64,000 nt of DNA from Sternotherus odoratus (lineage: Eukaryota > Chordata > Testudines > Kinosternidae): NCBI GenBank assembly GCA_032164245.1, contig JAVMKO010000209.1, positions 124,001 to 188,000 on the forward strand, read 5' to 3'. How positions within the stretch are numbered: the first letter of the stretch is position 1; each line of letters starts with the position of its first letter. Below are positions 10,661 to 20,448 of this stretch, piece after piece. The notes beneath the pieces were generated by a model that was not told the origin of the DNA, ran no database searches, and was given only the letters and a program-made list of their open reading frames with translations. The position numbers and the translations under genes are program-made.

Positions 10661-10799
10661 CGTCCATTCTTAGGGCGGCACACTCCACTCCAGCTGGGGT
10701 TGGGTTTTTTTTTTTTTTTGCATTGGCACTGATGCCCCGGACACTTTTTTTTCCCTTGGGGCAGCAAAACAGGTAGGGCCAGCCATGCTAGTCGCACTG

Positions 10800-11514
10800 A
10801 GATCACTTAGAAAAAGATTAATGTGCCTGCTACAGCCATAGCTAAGGGCTATTTTTATTTAGCTCATGCAGTAGAGGACCATGCATTTAGCTCCAGAGGT
10901 CCCAGGTTCAATCTTGCTAACTGGGGCCTGTTGGTGTTACATAAACAAACCCATAGTGAGAGAGAGCCTCCTCCTAGAATATTTCACAATCTACAGGGGA
11001 GATCAGTAGAAGCATCTGGAGAATTTAGGAGTACAGTCACATACTCTGAAAATTTTCCCCTTAGACAAGGAAGAATTATTGTTCCCACTTCACGGATGGG
11101 GAGAGGTCTGGAGCAATGAAGCAACAGGCCCAAGGAATTAATGGCAGAGGTGAGACTTGAACCCCAATCTCACAGAAGGCCCATCCTCACGGTTTAACTG
11201 TGAGCCTATCCTTTCCTCCTAAATATGCAACTTCTCTGGAAGGAAGGATTATTTGCAGAGAAGGAAGGAGCTGGTCTGGGCTGACTGGCTGGAACAGTTC
11301 ATGGCAGAGCTAAGATCTGACAGAGCTCAGTGTGACCCTGGCCTGGCTTGGAGTGAGCAGACATCTGCAGGCTGCCGGGCAGAGTGACTGACAGCGACCC
11401 TGATGGGGGAAGTGAGGAGGGACTGAAGGAGGCTGCAGCAGTTATCTGGGTAAAGACAGTTACCGGAGGGGTCTATTGTACAACACTGACCAATGGTGTC
11501 TCCCCAGCACCCAC
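10800..11514. other. SINE-like and MIR-like repeats 3' of gene A
   Basis: About 10830-10945 has tRNA-like SINE text ('gcagtagaggacc', 'ccaggttcaat') that is also visible at 57890-57960. About 11055-11200 resembles an old interspersed repeat tail ('cacggatggggagagg', 'gcagaggtgagacttgaac'). About 11220-11500 shows nothing recognised and would hold the 3' UTR of gene A, which is transcribed leftward. No polyadenylation signal was identified with confidence. Confidence 0.45.
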
Positions 11515-11708
11515 TCAGAGCTGGTCAATGGGGTTCCCAGCTCCTTCCTCTCCCATGATGATGCTGTTCTCCTCAGGAGTCTCCTCCAGCCCCATGGGCT
11601 CAGGGAGGCCCCGTTTTTCCAGTACAAAGGTGATGACGGGCGCAGACACCAGGAGCAGCAGGACCAGGGTGCAGCGGGCAGCCCAGATGGCAAGAGACTT
11701 GGTTGGCC
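11515..11708 (-). CDS. Receptor A exon 5: transmembrane segment and short tail
   Basis: The acceptor 'cacattgcag' leads into a membrane helix (WAARCTLVLLLLVSAPVITF) with a basic residue close to the extracellular side. The tail runs from EKRGLPEP to NPIDQL and has the acidic run EETPEEN and GEEGAG. There is no tyrosine-based motif. The B paralogue has the same tail residues in a shifted frame. Confidence 0.87.
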
Positions 11709-14700
11709 CTGCAATGTGGAAATGGATGCTGTGACAGCTGTGTGAAAAGCAGCGTGTGGGACTGCAGTGCCAGCACTAGACACAGAGCAGCTGCTGTGTA
11801 GCAGCAGGTACCCTGTGTGAGCTCCTGGAGGCCTCGGGGGTGGGGGGGAGCAGGCTAAGCTCCAGAGGGCCATGTTCCCTTGATGGGAGGCCTAAGTGAT
11901 GGAGGCTGTGGGGAGCTCCTCCCTTTGCCCAGCACAGCCCTGAGAGGTCGGAGGAGCAGGGAATGGCCCAGGTTTGCTCAGGCTGCACCGGGGCTCTGTG
12001 CAAAGGTCTCACAAGAGCCAGCGACAGATGCAGCAGCCCAGACCCTGTCGCCTGTCTCCAGTGTGGCTGGCAGTTCACTGCAGGAGTGACCCCATCCTAG
12101 GCAGAGGGCATCACGAGGCTTTGGCACCAGCTGTGTGCTCAGGAGAGGGTGGAGGTGGGATATAAGTGATGCCTTAGGGCTGTGCTGCCCCTCTGTCCTG
12201 GGAGAATTGCACCGACAGAGCACAGTTCATATCAGGGGTGACTGTGCTGCGGGGCCGAGGGGTTACCAGCCACGGGGTGACTTTGGCCCAGACTTTACGT
12301 CCTGAGGTCGGAGCTGGGGGCACAGAGCCGGGCTCTGATAATCAGGGTGTGACAGAGCAATAGCCCGTTACCTGGGCGGGTCGGCTCCTCCCCTCCTCCA
12401 CTGCTGCTCGCGCTGCCTGTGGGATAAGGACAAAGAGAATCGCACCGTGTGGGAGAGACGCCTGCAGCCTCCCCAGGGACCCGCCTCCCAGGGACAGACA
12501 GAGCGGTTCTGACAGATACTGGGACCAGATCCCTAGCGGGTGTAAATCAGCATCACTCTGCTGGAGTCACTGAGTCAGATCCCCAGCGGGTGTAAATCAG
12601 CATCACCCTGCTGGAGTCCATGGGCCAGATCCCCAACGGGTGTAAATTGGCATCCCTCCATTGGAGTCCACAGGGCTCTGCCAGTTTACACCAGCTGAGG
12701 AGCAAGTCCAGGGGGTCTCAAACACACGGTCCATGGGCCACATGCAGCCTGCAGAGTTATTTCCTGCAGTCGGCCATAGGCGCCGACTCCACTGGCAGCC
12801 AAGCTCCAAACATTACTGAGTGTTTATATTTTACTAAAAACCCTCTTTGAATTACAGTTTTTGAAAGGTTAATACATTGGCTTTTACTAGCACACTATAT
12901 GTCTCTTCATTTTTTTCATTTTTGACTATACTTTTGTATAATTGTATGAAAAGGTTTCAGTGATGCAGCCCTCGGGCCAATGCACTAGTCCTCATACGAT
13001 CCTCATGGTGATTTAAGTTTGAGGTCCCTGAGCGAGTCCCTGGACTCGCTCTCTGGGACTGGAGCAGAGGGCTGTAAAATGGCAAACCCTAGTCTCCTCC
13101 ACTTTGTCTCATAGACTCATAGACTTTAAGATCATAAGAGACCATTTTGATCATCTAGTCTGACCTGCACAACGCAGGCCACAGAATCTCATCCACCCAC
13201 TCCTGCAATAGACCTCTCACCTATGTCTGAGTTATTGAAGTCCACCAATCATGGTTTAAAGACTTCAAGGTGCAGAGAATCTTCCAGCAAATGACCTGTG
13301 CCCCACGCTGCAGAGGAAGGTGAAAAACCGCCTGCCAAGCTGCCCTGGAGGAAAATTCCTTCCCGACCCCAAATATTCAGCGATCAGCTGAACCCTGAGC
13401 ATGTGGGCAAGACTCACCAGCCACACCCAGGAAAGAGTTTTCTGTAGTAGCTCAGATCCCATCCCATCCAACATCCCATCACAGGCCCTTGGGCATATTT
13501 ACCACGAATAGTCAAAGAACAATTAATTGCCAACATTAGGTTATCACATGATACCATCTCTTTCATAAACTCATCAACCTTAGTCTTGAAGCCAGAGAGG
13601 TCTTCTGCTCCCCTTGGAAGGCTGTTTCAGAACTTCACTCCTCTGATGGTTAGAAACCTTCATCTAATTTCAAGTCTAAACTTCCTGATGGCCAGTTTAT
13701 ATCCATTTGTTCTTGAGTCCACATTGGTACTGATCTTAAATAATTCCTCTCCCTCGCTGGTATTTATCCCTCTGAAATATTTATAGAGAGCAACCATATC
13801 TCCCCTTAGCCTTCTTTTGGTTAGACAAACAAGTCACAGGGAATGTGCCAGATTTATGTGCTTGGCTACGCTGCCTCTAAGTCCAACCACTATCTGCTCC
13901 CAGAGCCAGCCAACCTCCTACTGCTGTCTCTGGGTGCAGATAGTGGGTGTTGTGTCTCCATATAGGGGCTGGTAGAAACAGAAGAAAACAACCTACTTCT
14001 GCTCATCACCCCTGTCATGCAGCTATCTGGCTCTAGATTCTCTCTCTGCCTTTGCATGGACAATTGTACTTACTCTGCTAATCACTCCCCTTACCAGTGA
14101 CACTGCGGTACTTGGCAGGGCTGAGGTGGGATCTATTCACCCAGTTGTTGCTCTCCTTGATCTCGTACCCACAAGAGTAATTCCCAGAGCTGCCCCTCGA
14201 CATCTCGTGGATGTAGTCATATGTGACCTTCTCCTCCAAGCCCTTCTGGGATGCAATCTCCTCCCTGTCCTTGCAGAAGATGATGCGGGTGGCTGAGGTT
14301 CGTGAGAATACAGAGCACTGGAGCAGCACTGAGTCCCCCTCCTGGGGAGATGTCTGCTTCAGGTAGAAGATTGGGGCAGGGAGAGCTCCTGGAAGGGGAA
14401 TAGATGGAAGCCATCAATGGGGTTGTCAGCGTTGCCTTTTTTGGGGGGAGTCCAAGGAGCAGTTTGCTAAAGGAAGTTGGTTGCCTTGAAAGCAGGTTGC
14501 AGCTCATAAGTGGATCACTGGCTGTGGAGGAGTTATGGGATCATCCCTGGGGAGCTGAGATGTTCCACATGGGGATTGTGGCAGTCTGGAGAGTTTGGCC
14601 TCTCCCCACAATCCCGCTGGGCATCTGCGAGGTCACTGTGCAATTACCCACAATTCCCTGGAGTAGTTCCTGGGAAGCCACAGCTGCTAACATAACTGAA

Positions 14701-15518
14701 TGTGAGAGGGCGGTACTGGGAACTGTGCTGAGTGGGGTGTGAATGCCATGTGGGATGCACGGCCCAGTGCAAGCGATGGCTGGGATAGCCTATGTGCATG
14801 GAGCACAGTGCATGGAGCTCCATAGCGTTGAAACCCCTCGGTGGGGCAGGGCAGGAGGAGCTCTGTCAGCCCAAGGGCTGGGGGGGGGGGGGAGCTGCGC
14901 AAAGTCTGGCATGATAGCTAAGTAGAGGTTGGGGTTGTCTGGGGACAGACAGACGGACTCACCGGGAGCTGAGCAGATCTCCTGGCTGCTGGGACTCAGC
15001 ACTGGGAACAAAAAGGAGACCTGTGGTTAGTGCTGGAGATAAAATCCCCCCTTCTGAGGACAAAAAATGCTTTTAATAGAGAGGGAAATAAATTCCTGAT
15101 TTGTTTTTTGGTGAAGAAGCAAACCAGACAAGACGTTAGATCTGGGGCATGGCAGGTTCCTCGCACACAGACCTTGGCTGAGTTGGAACTGCCTCTTCCT
15201 TCAGCTCTCTAGAGGGTCAGATCCTCAGCTGGTGTAAGCCAGCATTGACTCCAGCGGAGCTACACTGATTTACACCAGCGGGATTGTGCTCACATTGACT
15301 CTAGTGGAGTGGCACCCATTCACACCAGCTGGGGATCAGGCCCAGTAACTCTCCTAGTCAGTGTTTACACTGGTTCCCATTTCTTTCCCACTAAAAAGGA
15401 TTTGCCAACAGTCCGGGCCAGGGGTTGCTCTTGGTTCTGTTTCCTCTCAGCCTGCCACAAAATAGCACAGGATTCCCACATACTCACCGGGAAGCAAGAG
15501 GCACAGAGACAGGATCAT
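11515..15518 (-). CDS. Receptor A: complete single-Ig-domain membrane receptor, activating-type
   Basis: Five exons in perfect phase (31+39+294+45+194 bp) encode 200 residues with a terminal TGA at 11517-11515. Order: signal peptide (MILSLCLLLP...), a mini-exon ending EICSAP, one Ig-like domain (residues 24-122, Cys48 and Cys96, GNYSCGYE around the second cysteine), a Ser/Gly/Glu stem, and a transmembrane helix about 141-166 with Arg148 near its outer end. A 34-residue acidic tail without tyrosine follows. All introns use GT/AG in phase 1. Predicted N-glycosylation sequons are Asn93-Tyr-Ser and Asn108-Arg-Ser. The split signal exon, phase, Arg-bearing membrane segment and FCKD (compare LYKEG of KIR, LILR and GPVI) point to leukocyte-receptor-complex relatives that pair with an ITAM adaptor such as FcR gamma. 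The partner is inferred. I cannot name an orthologue. Ligand unknown. Confidence 0.85.
12372..12416 (-). CDS. Receptor A exon 4: stem
   Basis: 45-bp exon, acceptor 'atcccacag', donor GTAACG, phase 1 both ends. It encodes a short flexible Ser/Gly/Glu stem ending EEPTRPG. The counterpart in B (29810-29854) has identical length and one or two changes, showing that the exon is real and conserved. Confidence 0.85.
12526..12705. repeat. Tandem array of about 50-bp units (x3)
   Basis: Three successive units start 'cagatccc' at about 12526, 12575 and 12626, each with 'gggtgtaaat.agcatc.ct' and 'ctggagtc'. The same sauropsid-type palindromic family ('ttacaccagctgagga') occurs at 15205-15350, 26990-27130 and 29570-29715. 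It lies in intron 3 of A. Confidence 0.8.
13107..13835 (-). mobile_element. CR1 LINE 3' fragment
   Basis: The plus strand begins with the inverted CR1 tail ('ctcatagactttaagatc', 'catctagtctgacctgcac') and continues through text I recognise from turtle CR1 copies ('ggaggaaaattccttcccgac', 'gaaggctgtttcagaacttc'). About 730 bp, inserted in intron 3 of receptor A. The remaining intron to 14094 shows no further exon. Confidence 0.8.
14095..14388 (-). CDS. Receptor A exon 3: Ig-like domain
   Basis: 294 bp, open throughout, with a pyrimidine-rich acceptor and a GTAAGG donor. It encodes one C2/I-type Ig fold. The first cysteine is in SVLLQC, strand C reads RIIFCKD with an additional cysteine (residue 62), and the second canonical cysteine is in NYSCGYE. 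The canonical strand-C tryptophan is absent, as in LRC receptors. Confidence 0.9.
14389..14962. other. Intron 2 of receptor A
   Basis: About 570 bp between the mini-exon and the Ig exon. Apart from a poly-G run near 14882 it looks unique, and it aligns with the corresponding intron of B (27397-27955) near the exons. No additional exon seen. Confidence 0.6.
14963..15001 (-). CDS. Receptor A exon 2: 39-bp mini-exon of the leader
   Basis: Bounded by a 'tttgttcccag' acceptor and a GTGAGT donor, phase 1 to phase 1, encoding LSPSSQEICSAP-type residues. A second leader exon of about 33-42 bp is a hallmark of KIR, LILR and CHIR genes. The same exon is 39 bp in B and 42 bp in D. Confidence 0.87.
15002..15487. 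other. Intron 1 of receptor A, with palindromic repeat
   Basis: It contains the 'ttacaccagctg' palindromic repeat (about 15205-15350). The intron of B at 26866-27357 has the same repeat at the equivalent place (26990-27130), so the repeat predates the A/B duplication. Confidence 0.65.
15488..15518 (-). CDS. Receptor A exon 1: signal peptide start
   Basis: ATG at 15518 begins MILSLCLLLP, and the exon ends one base into the next codon at a GTGAGT donor. Units B (26835-26865) and D (52583-52613) have first coding exons of identical length (31 bp) and nearly identical sequence, which supports this start. Confidence 0.88.
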
Positions 15519-16060
15519 CGAGACAGCGCCGGGAATCAATCTGGATGAAAACAGCCCAGCAGCTGTTGAAGGCTTCCGGATGGGACAATCCACAGTTGCT
15601 CCTGCTCCCATCTGCCCCAACTTCCCTGTCTGACTTCAGAAGGGAAGTTCTGGACTCTCTCTCTGCTCCGATCTCCACCTGTTCTCTGGTGTTGGATGCT
15701 CCAGGCAGCCCCTCTCCCTGCTTCCAGGCCCTTGGGAACTGCAGGGCTCAGGCAGCCTCTGTCTGACCTGCTCTGTCCTCTCCTCAGGTCTGATGTTCAT
15801 CATGGCTCCCCGTTTCCTGTCCCACGCCACTCCCCTTCCCCATCCTGACCGCAGTGTCTCTATTTAGGGCTGGAGAACTGAGAACCAAAGGGGCCTGGTT
15901 TTCTTTTGCTTGAGTCTAAAAATATCATCCCGTCCCATCTCACAGCCTGGGGACTGAGACAGCCCCCTGGCTAAAGGCACAGATGGGCCAGGGTGAAACA
16001 TTCCAGGAGGACCTGGGATGTTGGATGAGCCTGAACCTTTTGCCTTCACCCTGGTCTCCA
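15519..16060 (-). promoter_or_regulatory. Proximal 5' flank of receptor A (shared with B, C and D)
   Basis: Sequence upstream of the ATG is conserved with 26240-26834 (B) and partly with 52614-52900 (D). It includes 'ttggatgctccaggcagcccc'-type text, and further upstream 'ttgagtctaaa' and 'ctggctaaaggcac'. No clear TATA box is seen. Conservation and position suggest promoter and 5' UTR. No start site can be placed. Confidence 0.5.
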
Positions 16061-17264
16061 GTCTCTGGTGAGAAGGACCCAGCTCCCTCAAGGGAAAATT
16101 TACCCTCTGGGCTTATGGGGAACATAGATGGGTACTGGGCCTCCTGCAGGACCCTCTACACAAGGTGAATTTCACCCCAGAGAATTGCATAGCCTTTCTC
16201 ACCTACACCCAGCTCCAGTCACTTCTGCATGTCCTGCGATGACTGACACACCTGTCCCCATTCTATGCTCCTGAGGAATCTGCAGTTCCTGATGAGAGAC
16301 AAGTACCAGGGCACTGCCAGTGGGCATGAGCACAAGGCAGTTGAGAAAGAGCATCCAGAAGTGACCTCTGAGCAGGCAGGAGCCAGAATTAATGTGACTA
16401 AGCAAGTGGGGGAACCAGGGCAAAAGGCCAATGAAACCTGGGAAAGAAAGAAAAATCCTATGAATAAACATGAACACCTCTGTGGCCAAAACAGCCAATG
16501 GCCCCAAGGGAAATCTGTCAGGAGCACAAGGCAGTGCAGTTTAGCAGAGCAACTTTACAGAGTAATTGATGCAGAATGGATTGTCCTGGGATGGTGGCTG
16601 GACACATTTCACCCCTGGGATGGAGTCAGCTTTGCAGAGAACAGAAGAGGGGAGGTTTCAAGGGATCTCAGGTATTGGGGGTGATTGTGGGAACTAAGAT
16701 GTATAGTGGATAGTCAGTGGAGCACACTTGGAGACTACCTGCTAGAAGCAGTGCCCAGACAGCAACATGACAAAGAGTAAATATGTTTTGAAATTGTTTT
16801 AAAATCATTATTTTCAAATTCTTGTGTGAAAAATATTTGTTTCCATAATTTTTCCCTTTTCTTGGTGGGAAAATGGAAAAAGGAGAGGTAGAGGGAATCA
16901 GAAATGTGAAATATTTTAAAACAACATGAAAAAATAAAAAATATATTTTTTTAAAAAATCCAATTATTACTTCAAATAAACAAATATATTTTAAACTTTT
17001 CTTTGAATAAATGGAAACTTTGGGGAAAAAATGAAAGTGTCAAAACCTCACTTTCTAAAATTGTCATTTTTAGATCACAAAATTATGTCACTTCCACTCC
17101 TGAGTGATCCCTGGGGACTGCGGTTCATTCTGAGCTCCTGGCACCTTCGGATTACAGCTGTGTGTGGCTTAGCCAATGAGCAGGAATAGGAACAGGGAAA
17201 GTCTCCACTATGCAGATGAGGTGTGTGAAGCCAGAGCTGCAAAGGCAGCTGATAAGTGAAGGAA
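16061..17264. other. 5' flank of receptor A, no gene seen
   Basis: 16220-16680 matches 25640-26090 (inverted) and 36940-37220. The 139-codon open frame here is not conserved in those copies, so I reject it as a gene. About 16770-17090 is the A/T-rich foldback repeat. Confidence 0.55.
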
Positions 17265-17505
17265 GAACTTCACTACTCGCCGGATTGGCGGGTAGTGATT
17301 GATCCATTGGCAATTGATTTATTGTGTCTCATCAAGACATGATAAATCGATTGCCAATGGCGCTCCTCTCGACTCTGGAACTCCAGCTCGCCAAAAGGTG
17401 CAAGCTGGAATTGATGGGGGAGCTGCTGCCACCATGAGGACAGCAGGTAAGTCGGCCAAAGATGCACCGACTTCAGCTACATTATTCAAGTAGCTGAAGT
17501 TGTGA
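17265..17505. mobile_element. MITE-like foldback repeat
   Basis: The text 'gccggattggcgggtagtg', 'gataaatcgattgccaatgg' and 'tcaagtagctgaagttgtg' resembles an abundant turtle MITE with long inverted-repeat internal structure. No coding sequence. A relic of the hAT MITE (gatgaccacatg ... gctatctggtc) follows at 17597-17685. Confidence 0.5.
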
Positions 17506-17685
17506 ATCTTCGGTTGACCCCTCCCCCTATTGTAGCCCAGCCCTGAGTTCCTCCTGCTGCACAGACCATAAGAGGAGCAGAGAGTCGGATGACCACATGT
17601 CCTGATTTTAGGGTCTTTTTCTCACACATGCACCTATTGCCCCCCACCTCCACTCCCGATTTTTGATACTTGCTATCTGGTCCGC

Positions 17686-19744
17686 CTAGCAGAGAGAGGG
17701 CTGTGAGGGGCTGCATCCCTATGACCCATTCTAGCCTTGGCCCTCGGGTGAGACTGCAATCAAAGGTGATCAATGCCCGTTGTGATGGAGATTTTGTGAT
17801 AAAGCTCCTCTGGCCCAACCACACTGTGCAGACGCTGAGTGGCCCGTCCAGTTCTCGGCTGCCCCAGCCTTCCCTGTGGGGTGAACATTGATCATTTCAT
17901 GCTGAGGCAGCTGTGTGAAAGCTGTGGGCACTGTGACGTGTTCCCAAAGCAGATGGTCTCGACCCCCAGCACCTGACCATGAAACATACAACCCGTGTCT
18001 CTATAGTACTTCCAGAGAAGTTATCTGACGTCAGCTGTAGGGGGAATTTATAGCACTATATTTATACCAATATAAATCCCTGTGCACACCTGGATCTGGT
18101 ATTAGAGACCCTTTTTGTGGTTTATCTTATCTTGTTTTGGGAGCAGTATAAACTATAAGCTGTACATTTTTAGCAGTGAGGACAATTAACCATGGGAAAA
18201 ACTTACCCTGGGCTGTGGTGGATTCTCCGTCATTGGCAGTTTTTAAATCAAGGGTGGGTGTTTCTCAAAGAGAAGCTGTAGTTCAGATAAGGAATGGTTT
18301 GGGGGCAGTTCTCTGGCCTGTGTTATACAGGAGGCATAGGCGCTGACTCTGTAGGTGCTCTGGGGCTGGAGCACCCACCAAGAAAAATTAGAGGGTGCTC
18401 AGCACCCACCAGCAGCCAAAGCCTCTGCTCGCCCTCCTTCCCTGCAGTGCTTCTCGCTAACCCAGGGCCCCATTGTGGGTTGCAGAATGATGCGGGAAGG
18501 AGGGGGAGGATCAGAGACGGGGCTTGATCAGAAAGAGGCAAGGAAGAGACGAGGTGGGGGCAGCAGCTTGGGGGGAAAGGTGGAGTGGGAGCGGGGTCTG
18601 GGTGCGGGGGCAGGTTGAGTATCCCCCCCACACACAGACAGCTAGTGGGAAAGTTGATATGTATGACAGGAGGTCAGACTATGTGATCACAGGGGTCCCT
18701 TCTGGCCTTAGAATGTGTGAATGAACCTAATAAAGGCTCTGATTCCACAATAAGAGTTATACCAGCAAAATGTGAGCAGCAAATTTCCCTGTGTAGAGAA
18801 GCTCTGGGATAAACAGGTCTTCCCATCAGTGTTCTCCCTCTCATTCTACGTCCCCTGTCATTGGAGGATCTGATCCTGTCACCGTCATTAATAGATTTTA
18901 TCCTCACACACACCTAAGAGTTAGGGCAGCTCATCCTCATTTCACAGATGGTGAAACTGAGGCATAGTGAGAGACTAAGTGACTGACCCCAGGGCACACA
19001 GGAGTCCACAGCTGAGTCAGAGATGGAACCCAGGACTCTTGACCTCCAATCCACTGCCTGGCCACTAGATCATCCTACCTTCCCTCAGCCCTCCCAATAG
19101 CCTGGGTGACAATGACCAGCCAGGTACCTGTCTGGAAGGCCAATGACCCTCGGGTATTTCATCCAAGAAGGGGAAGAGCCTGGATGGGACTGGACTGGGA
19201 ATGAGGGAAAATGTCAGAGACACAAGCTGGGAAATCTGCTGCAGGGGATTTAATTGATCTCATAGAGAGTTCCACCCCCTACTAGACTAAATCCTGCCTC
19301 CCACCACTGGTCCAACCCCCAGGGCAGAATTAGACCCGTCTCCCCAGCGCTGCAGGGACCAGCTGCTGTTCAGAAGAGGGAAGGGAGAGAAGAGTCTGTG
19401 CCGTGATCATGGCCCCTACTCAGTGAGTCTCTGCACACCCAGTCTGGCTACTCTGTGCAGCTGTGCGGGGAGGGAACCAGAGGATGCAACTGACAGGGCC
19501 CTGAGCATCTGAAGGGTCTGCACAATCATCTGTGCAGATGCGTCTTTCCTGGCTCAGCCATGAGTTCTCCACAGACCTGACCTGAGCTAGCAGCCCAGCG
19601 GGGCAGGGGGTGGGTGTATCACATGCTGTGATGTAGGTTGAAGAACCCGCTCGCACAAGGTTATTTTTGTCTTTGTGCGGTAACCTGCCTCATTCTCTCT
19701 CTCTCCAGTTAGTCTGTTCTCATGCGGTTTCCAGGGCAGTTTAT
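17686..19744. other. Distal 5' flank of unit A: Harbinger-derived piece, CR1 tail, MIR
   Basis: 17750-17990 carries, in inverted orientation, the Harbinger-related segment also found at 24320-24740 and 35640-36080. 18655-18730 is a CR1 3' tail in plus orientation. 18895-19080 is a MIR SINE in minus orientation ('catttcacagatggtgaaactgaggc'). About 18330-18620 and 19090-19744 look otherwise unique. No gene. Confidence 0.55.
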
Positions 19745-20448
19745 TTTCATAGTTCTACATTTAAGGGCCAGAAGGGACCAATGGGACCATCTAGTCTGAG
19801 TATCTGCACAGCCCAGGCCAGAGAGTCTCCCCCAGGGATCCCTGCTTTGAGCTGCTAACTTCTGGCTGAGCTACAGCCTGTCTGGTAGAAAGAGACGTCC
19901 CCCCCCCCCCTCAGTTTAACGACTCTGAGTCAGCTCCCATTTCTAAACACTAAGGTGACTGTGGCTGATCAGTACAGGAGGGGACCAGGGGGAAGGGAGA
20001 TGCTTGACTGGGAGAGAGCAACTGGAAATGGGCCATGTGGTTTAGCTCCAGCTGTGAGTCCTAATCTGACCTTCTCTAGCATTTGGGGATGTTGACTTGG
20101 GGTTTGAGTTTGGGCCCATGATAGATACAGTCTCAGGCCACACAAGAGGCTATAACTCCCCCAAAATCTGGGTGTGGGGACTTTCCCTCTGAGACAGGAA
20201 GCACAATAGGTACTAGAGACAGTGATCCAGAGTGTGACTGAGGAGGGGAAGAAGATGCTTGATCTGGGGTGACTGAGACACTTATTGGGGAATGGGAAAG
20301 AGGGACGAGGTGAAGCTCGTTGGATTTGGCAGAGATTTCAGGAAGGTTAATGGAGCGTGCAGTTCTGGTGCATACCCAAGACCTGACATGGATAGACTGA
20401 CTGAGCAGACCTATCCAGGAGAGACTTTTGCAAAGGCTGCTGGGAGGT
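19745..20448. other. End of arm 1 and start of the palindrome spacer
   Basis: 19745-19860 is a CR1 tail fragment (inverted) matched by 22080-22205 in the other arm. The inverted homology stops near 19970. 19971-20448 has no recognised feature apart from CR1-like scraps. Confidence 0.5.

Larger units (their letters stand above)
11515..19970 (-). repeat. Inner inverted duplication, arm 1 (unit A plus 5' flank)
   Basis: The minus strand of this arm matches the plus strand of 21980-30360 through all five exons, the introns near the exons, about 4 kb of 5' flank, and shared repeats (MIR, CR1, A/T-rich foldback). The arm ends near 19970 around the text 'cagtttaacgactctgag'. Identity was judged by eye and not computed. 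Confidence 0.8.

Noticed and set aside
12428..14094. Possible second Ig exon between Ig and stem in A or B
   Set aside because: I looked for the cysteine/GNYSC pattern in both introns and found only CR1, tandem repeats and unique DNA. The receptor appears single-domain.
16265..16684. 139-codon plus-strand open frame in the A flank
   Set aside because: The paralogous flanks at 25.6-26.1 kb and 36.9-37.2 kb do not keep the frame. It has no domain.
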